A DNA stretch of 56,637 nucleotides from Trichormus sp. NMC-1 (GTDB lineage Bacteria > Cyanobacteriota > Cyanobacteriia > Cyanobacteriales > Nostocaceae). The position numbers and the translations under genes were made by a program. Position 1 is the first letter of the stretch. Every line of letters starts with the position of its first letter. The stretch spans positions 767,994 through 824,630 of the forward strand of contig NZ_LZQD01000001.1 of the NCBI RefSeq assembly GCF_001858025.1, given 5' to 3'. Shown here one piece after another: positions 36,689 through 46,223 of this stretch. The notes below the pieces were generated by a model. That model did not search any database. It was not told the origin of the DNA and saw only the letters and a program-made list of their open reading frames with translations.

Positions 36689-37966
36689 ATGACATCAACT
36701 TTACTGAAATTTCCTCGCCTGAACGCGCCAAAACTGCACCATTTACCTAATGGTTTAACCATCATCGCCGAACAAATGCCGGTGGAAGCAGTTAACCTCA
36801 GCTTATGGGTAAAAATTGGCTCTGCTGTAGAGTCAGACGCTATTAACGGCATGGCGCACTTTTTAGAGCATATGATTTTTAAAGGAACACAGCAATTAGT
36901 TAGTGGCGAGTTTGAACGACGAATTGAAGAACGAGGTGCTGTTACTAATGCGGCTACGAGCCAAGATTACACTCATTACTATATAAATACGGCTCCTCAA
37001 GACTTTGCAGAACTCGCTCCCCTACAAATGGATGTTGTATTTAATGCAAGTATTCCTGATGATGCCTTTGAACGGGAACGTTTGGTAGTTCTGGAAGAAA
37101 TTAGGCGTTCAGAAGATAATCCCCGTCGTCGTACTTTTCGCCGGGTAATGGAAACTGCTTTTGATTCTTTACCCTACCGTCGTCCGGTACTGGGGCCAGA
37201 AGAGGTGGTTTCTCAAGTTAAACCGCAACAAATGCGGGATTTTCATGCTCATTGGTATCAACCGCAATCAATTACTGCGGTAGCTGTGGGTAATTTACCT
37301 GTAGAAGAATTAGTAAATATTGTGGCTGAGGGATTGGGTAAAAATAGGGAAATCTTAACTGTGAAGGGGGAACGGGAAACAATTATTCCTGAACCAGCTT
37401 TTACAGAAATTGTCCGTGGGGAATTTATTGATGAAAGCCTCCAGCAAGCCAGGTTGGTGATGATTTGGCGAGTACCTGGTTTGATGGAGTTAAATGACAC
37501 TTATGCACTAGACGTTGTTGCGGGAATTTTAGGACATGGACGCACATCAAGATTAGTGCAGGATTTACGAGAAGAACGGGGATTGGTATCTTCAATTTCT
37601 GTGAGTAATATGAGTAATTTGTTGCAAGGTGTCTTTACTATTTCCGCAAAGTGTGATGTAGAAAATTTAGCAGTAGTAGAGGAAGCGATCGCACAACATC
37701 TGCATATACTACAAACAGAGATGGTCAAAGAGTCGGAAATTGCCCGTGTGCGGCGACGTGTGGCGAATAGATATGTTTTTGGAAATGAAACTCCAAGCGA
37801 TCGCGCCGGCTTATATGGTTATTATCAATCTTTAATTGGTGATTTAGAACCAGCATTTAACTACCCAGATTATATTCAAGCCCAGGATGCAAATCATCTT
37901 CTGCAAGCAGCACAACAATATCTTTCCCCCAATGCTTATGGTGTAGTTGTTATCAAACCAGCTTAG
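36689..37966 (+). CDS. M16 family zinc metallopeptidase
   Basis: 425 residues, processing-peptidase type. The inverted zinc motif is HFLEH (His57, Glu60, His61), with the distal Glu in LVVLEEI (about 137); also GAVTNAATSQDYTHYYI is typical. The catalytic motif is complete, so this is an active-type subunit. Cyanobacteria often have a pair of M16 proteins, but no second gene is adjacent. No signal peptide is seen. A GATCCCCGACTTCT palindrome follows 12 bases after the stop. Confidence 0.92.
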   Translation: MTSTLLKFPRLNAPKLHHLPNGLTIIAEQMPVEAVNLSLWVKIGSAVESDAINGMAHFLEHMIFKGTQQLVSGEFERRIEERGAVTNAATSQDYTHYYINTAPQDFAELAPLQMDVVFNASIPDDAFERERLVVLEEIRRSEDNPRRRTFRRVMETAFDSLPYRRPVLGPEEVVSQVKPQQMRDFHAHWYQPQSITAVAVGNLPVEELVNIVAEGLGKNREILTVKGERETIIPEPAFTEIVRGEFIDESLQQARLVMIWRVPGLMELNDTYALDVVAGILGHGRTSRLVQDLREERGLVSSISVSNMSNLLQGVFTISAKCDVENLAVVEEAIAQHLHILQTEMVKESEIARVRRRVANRYVFGNETPSDRAGLYGYYQSLIGDLEPAFNYPDYIQAQDANHLLQAAQQYLSPNAYGVVVIKPA

Positions 37967-37978
37967 TTATGAGGATAT

Positions 37979-38011
37979 AGATCCCCGACTTCTCTCAGAA
38001 GTCGGGGATCT
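37979..38011. repeat. Palindromic repeat GATCCCCGACTTCT, copy 4
   Basis: 15-base arms with a 3-base loop (CTC), placed just after the M16 gene, as with the copies after the MDR and helical-repeat genes. Confidence 0.9.
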
Positions 38012-38094
38012 GGGTAGCATTTTTTATTCCTTATTCCCTATTCCCTGTCCTCACAGATATTATAAGTATTCAAATGAACACGATATAACAAACT

Positions 38095-38964
38095 ATGATT
38101 TGGCAAGAAATTGATACTCATATTAGCCAAGTGACTGGCCAAAAATTCCAAACTCAGCAACATTTATCCGTAAGCGGTGGGTGTATTAATCAAGGTTATG
38201 CTGTGAGTGATGGTAAGCTGACTTACTTTGTTAAGCTTAACCAAGCATCCCAAGCGACGATGTTTGAAGCCGAAATGCTGGGTTTACAGCAAATGCATCA
38301 CACAAATACTATCCTTGTTCCTCAACCTTTATGTTGGGGAACTGCGAACAATTCTAGTTATATTGTGTTGCAATGGCTAGAAATGCGAGATAGTGATAGC
38401 AAATCTTGGCAAGAAATGGGACGTAAATTAGCAGCAATGCACAAAGTTACCAGTCAAAAGGGTTTTGGCTGGGATATGAATAATACTATTGGTTCAACAC
38501 CACAAATTAATACTTGGACTGATAATTGGGCAGAATTTTATACTAAATATCGCTTAAGTTATCAATTTCAGTTAGCAACGCGACGTGGTGGAAGTTTCCC
38601 CCTGCAAGATAAGTTATTAGCTGCTATCCCAGAATTGTTAGCAGATCATCATCTCCAACCATCTTTAGTACATGGTGATTTATGGGGAGGAAATGCAGGT
38701 TGTACTGTTGATGGGGAACCAGTGATTTTTGATCCGGCGACTTATTTTGGTGATCGAGAAGTTGATATAGCAATGACAGAACTTTTTGGTGGGTTTCCAC
38801 CGACTTTTTATCAAGGTTATAAAGAGGTGTTTCCCTTAAATTCAGGATATGAAAACCGCAAAACTATTTATAATCTTTATCACGTTTTAAATCATTTTAA
38901 TTTGTTTGGTGGTGGTTATGCTTCTCAAGCAAATGGGATGATTGAGCGAATTTTGCGTGGTTAA
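38095..38964 (+). CDS. Fructosamine/ketosamine-3-kinase family protein
   Basis: 289 residues of the aminoglycoside-phosphotransferase-like kinase fold. These enzymes phosphorylate sugar adducts on proteins to repair glycation. The motifs include the N-terminal nucleotide-binding Lys region (TYFVKLNQ), the catalytic loop LVHGDLWGGNAG and the metal-binding VIFDPATYFGDREVDIAM. A late YNLYHVLNHFNLFGGGY segment is also typical. The start at 38095 gives MIWQEIDTHISQVTG. It is downstream of the M16 protease on the same strand with its own leader. Confidence 0.9.
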   Translation: MIWQEIDTHISQVTGQKFQTQQHLSVSGGCINQGYAVSDGKLTYFVKLNQASQATMFEAEMLGLQQMHHTNTILVPQPLCWGTANNSSYIVLQWLEMRDSDSKSWQEMGRKLAAMHKVTSQKGFGWDMNNTIGSTPQINTWTDNWAEFYTKYRLSYQFQLATRRGGSFPLQDKLLAAIPELLADHHLQPSLVHGDLWGGNAGCTVDGEPVIFDPATYFGDREVDIAMTELFGGFPPTFYQGYKEVFPLNSGYENRKTIYNLYHVLNHFNLFGGGYASQANGMIERILRG

Positions 38965-39459
<495 letters not shown>

Positions 39460-40080
39460 GTGAAATACTATCAACTACAAACAAGCGTTTTACCTAATAA
39501 TTACCTTAATGATTTGTGGGGAGAAATCCAAGCTAGTCCTTATTTTGCTATCAACAACCTCAACCGCGATTTTATCAATACCAAAGGCTTTTCTGTGGTA
39601 TTTCAGCGTCAGGGATTAAAAACAGTTGAACAAAAATTTCCTTTTTTTAAACCTTATTTGGATTTAGCAATCCAGCCTAACTGTAATGCATTTTATCTAA
39701 ATCCTTTACTGCTAAAAGAAGGCTCTCGTGTTGATCCACATATAGATCGTTCCTTACGTTCTTACTGCAAAACCATTGAACCACCTAACATTGTCAGTGT
39801 TCTCTATGTGCGTGTACCAGAAAACATGGAGGGAGGAGAATTGGTGCTAAAATCACCTAAACGCCAAATTGGGCAAATTAAACCTCAAAGCAATACACTG
39901 GTTTACTTTCAAGGTGATTTAACCCACTCTGTTAATGCAGTGACCACTCCTGGAAATCGCTTAAGTTTGGTTTGTGAACAGTATAATTTAAGTGAAGATG
40001 AACTTGAGGAAATCCCAGAATTTACCTTAGAATCAAGGGCTGCTCAATCTACAAATAAGAAACGAAAGTATGGCTATTAG
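39460..40080 (+). CDS. 2-oxoglutarate/Fe(II)-dependent oxygenase
   Basis: 206 residues of the prolyl-4-hydroxylase-like superfamily. The iron ligands are visible: His and Asp in DPHIDRSLR (about residues 104-106) and His in LTHSVNAV (about 166), with the 2-oxoglutarate-binding Arg in NRLSLV. Its substrate is unknown. The start is GTG at 39460 (MKYYQLQTSVLPNNYL), preceded by only 33 bases after the heptad array. There is no signal peptide, so it is cytosolic. Confidence 0.8.
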   Translation: MKYYQLQTSVLPNNYLNDLWGEIQASPYFAINNLNRDFINTKGFSVVFQRQGLKTVEQKFPFFKPYLDLAIQPNCNAFYLNPLLLKEGSRVDPHIDRSLRSYCKTIEPPNIVSVLYVRVPENMEGGELVLKSPKRQIGQIKPQSNTLVYFQGDLTHSVNAVTTPGNRLSLVCEQYNLSEDELEEIPEFTLESRAAQSTNKKRKYGY

Positions 40081-40218
40081 AGATATCGGATATAAATAGG
40101 CCATATCGCCAAATATCAAGACTGTTATAACCTGAAATATTTGAGGAAATAAGGTTGTTTATCAATAACAAATAATGCTCTGATGATCCTTCCTTATTCC
40201 CTGTTTCTTGTTACATCT

Positions 40219-41064
40219 TTAAAATGGTGAGATAGAAAGAGATCTTACTTTTTTTACCCCTGCTGGTGGTGTAAAAGTGAAAGTTTGAGCGTCTATAGCT
40301 GGAGCGGTTGTTCTTTGCAATATTTTTTCTGTTATCACAATATCCAATCCTGCGATTTTACCCCTCATTTCTAGTTGCTTGAGGTTTGCAGTTTGTGGTT
40401 GAATGAAACCACTAAAGGTAAAACCCTCTCTTGAATCTTTATAAGTATAGATAGATAACTCCTCACCATCAACTCTACGTTGTTCCTGTTGTAATTCCTT
40501 TAGGTTAGTCAAGCCAAATTCTTCTACAATGAATTTGCTGTTCTCAGATTGAGCAATGGATTGTCTAACATCTTCTGGAATTTCTACAAAAGTCAACGAT
40601 GATAGACCTATTAAAAATGATTCCTCGAAAGCAGCATAGGAAGTTACAGCATATTGTTTCAAATCAGGTCGGTAAATCCAAACTTGTTTCCCATCAGAAA
40701 TTACTAACCTAGTAGACTTTTCTTTATCTCCCTGTTCTGTAAAAGTAATTTCCGAGCGAAATTTTCTACCAGACTGTGTGATAGTTTTAGTTTTAATGTT
40801 AAATGATAAATCAGTACCTTGCATCTTAGCATTGAAAAGGTATTCAGATTCAGTGAGATAGCTACTGCTCTGCAAAAAGTCCCTTATAGTTTTAGCTAGT
40901 AACTCAAGATCCGTTTTTGTCTCAGTTTGAGCAATGGTTGTAGCTGGGTAATTAGCGATCTGTAAAGGTGATTCTGTTATGGCACTTACTTTCCCTGCTA
41001 GTAGGGTGATTAAGCTAACAGATGAGATGATGGTTAGTGTAAGTTTGATGGGGTACATTTTCAT
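40219..41064 (-). CDS. LolA-like (DUF2092-type) secreted protein
   Basis: 281 residues. A signal peptide (KLTLTIISSVSLITLLAGKVSA) precedes a beta-rich domain with the LolA-like pattern TITQSGRKFRSEITF, LVISDGKQVWIYRPDLKQY and a long C-terminal AIDAQTFTFTPPAGVKKV, a typical end of LolA/DUF2092 proteins. Such proteins bind lipids or lipoproteins in the periplasm. Precise function unknown. Divergent from the kinase gene. Confidence 0.75.
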   Translation of the reverse strand: MKMYPIKLTLTIISSVSLITLLAGKVSAITESPLQIANYPATTIAQTETKTDLELLAKTIRDFLQSSSYLTESEYLFNAKMQGTDLSFNIKTKTITQSGRKFRSEITFTEQGDKEKSTRLVISDGKQVWIYRPDLKQYAVTSYAAFEESFLIGLSSLTFVEIPEDVRQSIAQSENSKFIVEEFGLTNLKELQQEQRRVDGEELSIYTYKDSREGFTFSGFIQPQTANLKQLEMRGKIAGLDIVITEKILQRTTAPAIDAQTFTFTPPAGVKKVRSLSISPF

Positions 41065-41481
41065 TTAGGTTTGGTTAGATACTTGGAAAAACAAAAAGTA
41101 AGTAAGTGGGCGTTAAAAAATATAATATAAACCTAACCCCCAACCCCCTTCCCTACCAGGGAAGGGGGAGTCAAAGCCTCTCCCCTGGTAGGGGAGAGGT
41201 TTGGAGAGAGGTTTTATATTTAATTGTGCCAAGCTACTTATCTACTCTCATCCCGCCTTGATATTGCTGTTTGAGCAGGGGAAAATAAATCACAACAGTG
41301 ATTATACAGTGAGCAGATGGTTTTAATACAAACCATCCTCAGCAAGTTGAGACTAAATCTTTCTTCTCGGTACAGTTAATAAGCGACAATTTTTCCAAAT
41401 GTCTCGTATCGGATACATCCTATCGCTACATCGTCAAAGTACCTGGTATACATTGGGAAGGGTTGTCGTTTGTAACCGAAC
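41065..41481. other. Divergent intergenic region, 417 bp, with repeat
   Basis: Includes the CCTAACCCCCAACCCCCTTCCC repeat (41131-41215), a Nostoc-type interspersed element in which CCAGGGAAGGGGGAG and TCCCCTGGTAGGGGAGAGG can pair with each other. Both flanking promoters must be here. Confidence 0.5.
41131..41215. repeat. Interspersed CCCTTCCCTACCAGGGAAGGG repeat
   Basis: Two adjacent hairpins, CCCTTCCCTaCCAGGGAAGGG and CTCCCCTGGTAGGGGAG, give a stable structure. This type is common in intergenic DNA of filamentous cyanobacteria. Confidence 0.75.
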
Positions 41482-43344
41482 ATGACACAAACACTGCTAA
41501 ACAATCGCTATCAAGTTATTCAGGTACTCGGTGCTGGTGGGTTTGGTGAAACCTTTCTAGCAGAAGATACTCATATGCCTTCTCTTCGTCGGTGCGTTAT
41601 CAAGCAACTCAAACCGATTAGCAATGATGCAAAAACCTATCAAATAATTCAAGACAGGTTTAAACGAGAAGCTGCTACCTTGGAACATCTAGGTGAAGCT
41701 AGTGACCAAATTCCTAAACTCTACGCTTACTTTCCTGAAAATGGGCAGTTTTATTTAGTTCAAGAATGGATTCAAGGTCAAACCCTAACCCAGATGATTG
41801 AAGCTAAAGGATATATAGCTGAAACCACTGTTCGGGAAATTCTTTTAAGCTTGCTGTCAGTTTTAGATTATGTCCACAGCAAAGGCATTATTCATCGAGA
41901 TATCAAGCCAGATAATATTATCCTTCGCCCTCAAGATAACAAACCAGTTTTAATTGATTTCGGTGCAGTTAAGGAAACTATCCGTACTGTCATTAATCCT
42001 TCAGGACAGCCTCTGCAATCCCTCGTCATAGGGACACCTGGGTATATGCCCAGTGAGCAAGCCATCGGTCGTCCAGTTTATGCTACAGATATCTATAGTT
42101 TAGCCTTGACGGCGATTTATCTACTCACTGGTAAACAACCTCAAGAATTAGAAACTCACCCGCAGACGGGGCAAATACTGTGGCAACAATACGCTGCTGG
42201 CATATCCCCAGCAATGGTGAAGATACTCACTCAAGCAATTGAACCACGTCCGAGCGATCGCTATAGCACTGCCAGTAAAATGCTATACGCCTTACAATCT
42301 CTCAGTTTTATCCCCTCACAGTCTCCTATTACTAAGGCTACAATCAGCCTCAGTCCCCCCCCGGCTCATATCCAGTCCACTCAGCCAGTATCTTCATCTG
42401 CCAAAATTCCCATTATCAGAAAAGTTAACAATTCTGAAAATTGGCAAAAACCAGCTTTGATTGTCGGTAGTTTGTTGGTGGTAAGTTTAATCACGAATGC
42501 AGCGATTTCTAGCATTAACCGTCAGCAAGAACCCGCTGTCCCCATTGCTACTAATCCCACTGTCTCACCAGAACCGCCAACTCCTACTGTTTTACCCACA
42601 AATTCTCCTGTTTTTGAGCAACCTTCCCCAACTCCAATTGCTCCTCAACCCTCAACGCAGCAGCAAATTATTTCTAATCCTACGCCGGAGGACACTGCTT
42701 CAGAGGCATTGACACCAATACCAGTCGAAGAACCTGTTAGTCAAGCTACTCCTACCCCGACAGTCATCTCAACACCACTACCAGAAACAGAAGATAATCA
42801 GGTTCAACCGGAAGCAGTCCCCACAGTAGATGTATCTACCGATTCCCGGAAAAAACCAGATCAGAAAAAACAAGATTTAAGTAATCAATTAAATGCTACT
42901 AATATCAGTCAAACTGTGCCAGCATTTCCTACAGGTACATCAAGAAGCACCATAGAAGCAAAACTGGGAAAGAAAAAAGATTTAAGAGGCTTGTGGAGTA
43001 ATACTCGTGCAGTCACCTATAAGGTAGTACCAAACCAAATTGATTTAGGCTACTTATTTGACCGTAAATCTGGAGTTTTGCGGCAAACTGAGGCAGCTTT
43101 TGCCGAAACAGTAAACCCCCAACTCATGCAGTCAACATTGAATGGAATGTTAGGTGGACAAGCAACAGGAGAAATTCAGCAAGGACTAAAACAGGTACAA
43201 CAGCGTCAGTTAGATAATTTTCAGTTTAGTCAAGGTTCTGTTAAAGGTCAGATAGTCCGGCAAAACTGTGATTTTATTTACATTAGTATTTGGGATGCAG
43301 ATTTACATGATTTTGTGAATCCGGCGAACGCAAAACAATGTTAA
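41482..43344 (+). CDS. Hanks-type serine/threonine protein kinase, membrane-bound
   Basis: 620 residues. The kinase domain (about 8-275) has GAGGFGETF, Lys41 in CVIKQLKP, HRDIKPDN with Asp140, and the DFG at 159-161 (LIDFGAVKE), followed by GTPGYMPSEQA; all catalytic residues are present. A membrane helix lies near 325-345 (PALIVGSLLVVSLITNAAI). Outside is a Pro/Thr-rich stalk (350-460) and a C-terminal globular domain (PAFPTGTSRSTIEAKLG to FDRKSGVLRQTEAAF). It would transmit an external signal to cytosolic targets. Confidence 0.93.
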   Translation: MTQTLLNNRYQVIQVLGAGGFGETFLAEDTHMPSLRRCVIKQLKPISNDAKTYQIIQDRFKREAATLEHLGEASDQIPKLYAYFPENGQFYLVQEWIQGQTLTQMIEAKGYIAETTVREILLSLLSVLDYVHSKGIIHRDIKPDNIILRPQDNKPVLIDFGAVKETIRTVINPSGQPLQSLVIGTPGYMPSEQAIGRPVYATDIYSLALTAIYLLTGKQPQELETHPQTGQILWQQYAAGISPAMVKILTQAIEPRPSDRYSTASKMLYALQSLSFIPSQSPITKATISLSPPPAHIQSTQPVSSSAKIPIIRKVNNSENWQKPALIVGSLLVVSLITNAAISSINRQQEPAVPIATNPTVSPEPPTPTVLPTNSPVFEQPSPTPIAPQPSTQQQIISNPTPEDTASEALTPIPVEEPVSQATPTPTVISTPLPETEDNQVQPEAVPTVDVSTDSRKKPDQKKQDLSNQLNATNISQTVPAFPTGTSRSTIEAKLGKKKDLRGLWSNTRAVTYKVVPNQIDLGYLFDRKSGVLRQTEAAFAETVNPQLMQSTLNGMLGGQATGEIQQGLKQVQQRQLDNFQFSQGSVKGQIVRQNCDFIYISIWDADLHDFVNPANAKQC

Positions 43345-43364
43345 ATTCTGAATCAAGATTTACA

Positions 43365-43470
43365 GCATTTAATGTAGTTATCTTCACTGGTTTTTTTCAT
43401 CTTTATCCTCTGAATTAGGATTTACAGGATTAAATGTAGTTATCTTCACTGGTTTTTTTCATCCTCTACA
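43365..43470. repeat. 62-bp imperfect tandem repeat
   Basis: AATGTAGTTATCTTCACTGG followed by TTTTTTTCATC recurs with a period of 62 bases (43371 and 43433), downstream of the kinase gene. Confidence 0.85.
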
Positions 43471-43508
43471 TCCTTAAATCCTGAGCATCCTGATTCAGAC
43501 ATTTATCA

Positions 43509-43537
43509 ATAAAAAAAGGAGCCTGAATCAGACTCCT
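43509..43537 (-). terminator. Rho-independent terminator of the rplL operon
   Basis: On the minus strand AGGAGTCTGA and TCAGGCTCCT form a 10-bp stem (one G-U pair) with a single-base loop, followed by TTTTTTTATTG. It is 36 bases after the rplL stop and would end the rplJ-rplL or longer transcript. Confidence 0.9.
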
Positions 43538-43572
43538 CACTCAAAAAAGATTAAGTAATTTATAATTACGAA

Positions 43573-43962
43573 TTACTTAATACTGACTTTACCACCAGCT
43601 TCTTCAATACGCTTCTTGATATCTTCAGCAGCTTCCTTAGCTACAGCTTCCTTAACGGACTTGGGAGCAGCTTCTACCAAGTCTTTAGCTTCTTTCAGAC
43701 CCAAACCAGTGATTTCACGGACAATCTTCAGGACAGCAATCTTCTTATCAGCTGGAACTGACTCTAAAATTGCATCAAACTCGGTTTTTTCTTCTACTAC
43801 TTCAGCAGCAGCAGCACCAGGAGCAGCCATCATCATCATTCCACCAGCGGCTGGAGCAGCACTTACTCCAAAAGCTTCTTCAATTTGCTTAACTAATTCA
43901 GAAGCTTCCAGCAAAGTCAAGGATTTCAATTGTTCTAAAATTTGTTCGGTTGCAGCAGACAT
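43573..43962 (-). CDS. rplL: 50S ribosomal protein L7/L12
   Basis: 129 residues. The N-terminal dimerisation helix ([29 protein letters not shown]) is followed by an Ala/Met/Gly-rich hinge and the C-terminal domain ([32 protein letters not shown]). L7/L12 forms the ribosomal stalk that recruits translation factors. A CAGGAG Shine-Dalgarno lies just upstream. It follows rplJ by 103 bp. Confidence 0.98.
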   Translation of the reverse strand: MSAATEQILEQLKSLTLLEASELVKQIEEAFGVSAAPAAGGMMMMAAPGAAAAEVVEEKTEFDAILESVPADKKIAVLKIVREITGLGLKEAKDLVEAAPKSVKEAVAKEAAEDIKKRIEEAGGKVSIK

Positions 43963-43985
43963 TGATATAACTCCTGTAATGTTTG

Positions 43986-44032
43986 ATTAGTTATTAGTCA
44001 TTAGTTATCATTCATTGGTCATTAGTCATTAC
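43986..44032. repeat. Degenerate heptad run between rplJ and rplL
   Basis: About six or seven imperfect units of TTAGTCA/TTAGTTA/TTGGTCA in the rplJ-rplL gap, the same family as the rpoC1-rpoC2 array. Confidence 0.8.
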
Positions 44033-44065
44033 TCTTGACCATGATCTATAACCTAATGAAGTATT

Positions 44066-44653
44066 TTACTCAGCAGCACTTTCGGCAGCACTCTCAGTAG
44101 TACTTTCGGCAGCACTCTCAGTAGCACCACTTTCTTCTTTCTCAGCCACTGCCTGCAAAGCACGAGCCAAAGAACTGGGAACTTCGTTGATACCCACAGC
44201 AACTTTGGTAGCCAAAGCGTTGATAGCTCCAGCAATTTGCGCCATGAGTTGTTCCTTAGATGGCAAGTCTCCTAAAGCCTTGACATCAGTTTCTTTCAGC
44301 AGGCGACCGTCCATAACGCCACCACGAAGTTCTGTCTTCTTGGTAACTTTTTGGAACTCTTGGTAACTCTTAATTGCAGATGAGAAATCTTCTTTGACTA
44401 GCAAAAAAGCAGAAGAACCTTTGAGTAATTCCGACAATGGCTGCCATTTTTCTTGATCTTGAATGGCAATGCCCATAAAGGTGTTTTTAGTCACCTTACA
44501 AACTGTGCCACTAGGACGTAAACGCCGCCTTAAGTCAGTGATTTCAGCAACTGTTAAACCCTGATAATCAATTACCAGCGCCAAAGTTGATTCACTCAAA
44601 GTCTCTTTGAGATCAGCGACAATCTCTTTTTTATTTTCTAAAGTTCGACCCAT
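44066..44653 (-). CDS. rplJ: 50S ribosomal protein L10
   Basis: 195 residues. L10 anchors L7/L12 dimers on the ribosome. [39 protein letters not shown] and [11 protein letters not shown] are standard. The C-terminus carries a Glu/Ser/Ala repeat tail ([18 protein letters not shown]) that is longer than common and built from short DNA repeats. A GGAGGTG Shine-Dalgarno sits in front. A leader hairpin lies at 44759-44783. Confidence 0.97.
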   Translation of the reverse strand: MGRTLENKKEIVADLKETLSESTLALVIDYQGLTVAEITDLRRRLRPSGTVCKVTKNTFMGIAIQDQEKWQPLSELLKGSSAFLLVKEDFSSAIKSYQEFQKVTKKTELRGGVMDGRLLKETDVKALGDLPSKEQLMAQIAGAINALATKVAVGINEVPSSLARALQAVAEKEESGATESAAESTTESAAESAAE

Positions 44654-44963
44654 ACTTTTTTCACCTCCAAGGGCAAAATTTTATCAGTTATCAGTTCTCA
44701 GTTATTAATATTTACTGTTCACTGTTTACTGTTTTTTACTGACCAACCGAAAACAATTAACCCCAGCTATCTTAGCCGGGGTTTCACAGTAGTACTTTTA
44801 ATGCCGCAGTTATCATACATATGTTGATAAAACGTCAGGCAATCAAAGCATCAACCTAGGCAGGATATTAAGCTGTTAGCACCTGCTGTCTCCGGCTTTG
44901 CCTATTTAATTTTGGTAATTGGTAATTAGGTAATTGGTATTTCCGCGATTACCCATTATCCAA
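44654..44963. promoter_or_regulatory. rplA-rplJ intergenic region, possible L10 leader
   Basis: 310 bp on the transcript side between rplA and rplJ. It includes the hairpin at 44759-44783, short TTACTGTT-type repeats (44713-44740) and GGTAATT repeats (44917-44938). In many bacteria this position holds the L10-binding autoregulatory leader; I did not trace the full structure. Confidence 0.5.
44759..44783 (-). terminator. Attenuator-like hairpin before rplJ
   Basis: On the minus strand AACCCCGGCTA and TAGCTGGGGTT form a stem (one G-T pair) with loop AGA, followed by AATTGTTTTC. It could be a partial terminator between rplA and rplJ-rplL. Confidence 0.6.
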
Positions 44964-45680
44964 TTAAGCTAGTTCGTTCAGTTTTAAATCTCGTAGGGCG
45001 CTGATATCGATCTTAATCGATGGTCCCATAGTGGCAGAGACGTAAAATGTACGCCAATAACGACCTTTGGCTCCTGAAGGACGGTTACGGTCAATTGTCT
45101 CTTGCAACGCTTTGAGGTTGACTAACAAATCTTCAGGGGCAAAGGATGCCTTTCCAAACATAACATGGACAATCCCAGTTCGATCAGCACGGAATTCTAA
45201 TTTACCAGCTTTGAATTCTGCGATCGCACTTGCTACGTCAAATGTCACAGTTCCACCCTTAGGTGAGGGCATCAAACCACGGGGACCTAGCAACTTACCA
45301 AGCTTTGCTACTTGTGGCATCACATCTGGTGTAGCAATCAGCTTGTCAAAATCCATCCGGCCTTTTTGGATTTCGTCAATTAATTCTTCTGAACCAGCAA
45401 TATCAGCACCAGCATTTGTAGCTTCGTTGACTTTTTCACCTCTAGCAATCACTGCTACCCGGACGATTTGTCCAGTACCCTTAGGCAGTGCTACTGTTGT
45501 CCGCAACTGTTGGTCTGTATATTTTGGGTCAATTCCTAGCCGGATATGTGCTTCTGCGGCTTCGGCGAATTTAGCTGTTGCTGTCTCTTTTAATAGAGCT
45601 AAAGCCTCTACAGGTGTATAGTCCCTGTCTTCTACTTTGTCTTGCAACGCCTCTAATCGGCGTGATATTTTCTTTCCCAT
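44964..45680 (-). CDS. rplA: 50S ribosomal protein L1
   Basis: 238 residues of L1, which forms the mobile L1 stalk on 23S rRNA. The family pattern [61 protein letters not shown] and [13 protein letters not shown] is intact. It follows rplK by 111 bp on the same strand. An upstream CAGGAG-type site is present. Confidence 0.98.
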   Translation of the reverse strand: MGKKISRRLEALQDKVEDRDYTPVEALALLKETATAKFAEAAEAHIRLGIDPKYTDQQLRTTVALPKGTGQIVRVAVIARGEKVNEATNAGADIAGSEELIDEIQKGRMDFDKLIATPDVMPQVAKLGKLLGPRGLMPSPKGGTVTFDVASAIAEFKAGKLEFRADRTGIVHVMFGKASFAPEDLLVNLKALQETIDRNRPSGAKGRYWRTFYVSATMGPSIKIDISALRDLKLNELA

Positions 45681-45791
45681 TTTTTGCTCCTGGGGTGATA
45701 TCGAAGTTGCGCTTCTCCCCCAATTAAATTTTAGATTTTTAGATTTTGGATTGAAGCTGAGTTTTTAACTGCCAATACCAAAAATTCAAAA

Positions 45792-46217
45792 TTAGTCTGC
45801 TACAGTCACGCCCATGTTCTTGGCGGTTCCTTCCACAATATTCATTGCCGCGTCGATATCGTTGGCATTGAGGTCAGGAAGTTTGGTTTGAGCAATTTCT
45901 CTCAACTGCGCTCTGGTAATGCTCCCAACTTTCTTTTTGTTAGGTTCATTAGACCCGCGCTCAATTTTCGCTGCCTTGCGAATCAATACTGATGCTGGAG
46001 GTGTTTTGAGTACAAATGTAAAACTTCGGTCTTCAAAAACCGAAATTTCTACAGGTATTACCATCCCAGCTTGGTCTGCTGTTTTGGCATTGTACTCTTT
46101 GCAGAACATCATGATGTTAACGCCATGTTGACCCAATGCTGGGCCTACTGGCGGTGCTGGATTGGCTTTTCCAGCATTCAGGGCCAGTTTAATGACCGCT
46201 ACTACTTTCTTCGCCAT
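45792..46217 (-). CDS. rplK: 50S ribosomal protein L11
   Basis: 141 residues with [35 protein letters not shown] and the [10 protein letters not shown] end. L11 binds the GTPase-associated region of 23S rRNA and is a site of regulation by elongation factors. It starts 6 bases after nusG ends, so the two are cotranscribed and possibly translationally coupled. Confidence 0.98.
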   Translation of the reverse strand: MAKKVVAVIKLALNAGKANPAPPVGPALGQHGVNIMMFCKEYNAKTADQAGMVIPVEISVFEDRSFTFVLKTPPASVLIRKAAKIERGSNEPNKKKVGSITRAQLREIAQTKLPDLNANDIDAAMNIVEGTAKNMGVTVAD

Positions 46218-46223
46218 TTGGAT

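Noticed and set aside
166-37806. GCGATCGC sites as regulatory elements
   Set aside because: These are HIP1 octamers, very frequent in cyanobacterial genomes and mainly inside genes here; useful as a taxonomic marker only.
43517-43540. ACTCCTCAC resembling the Yfr1 small RNA core
   Set aside because: It lies in the stem arm of the rplL terminator and lacks the flanking hairpins of Yfr1.
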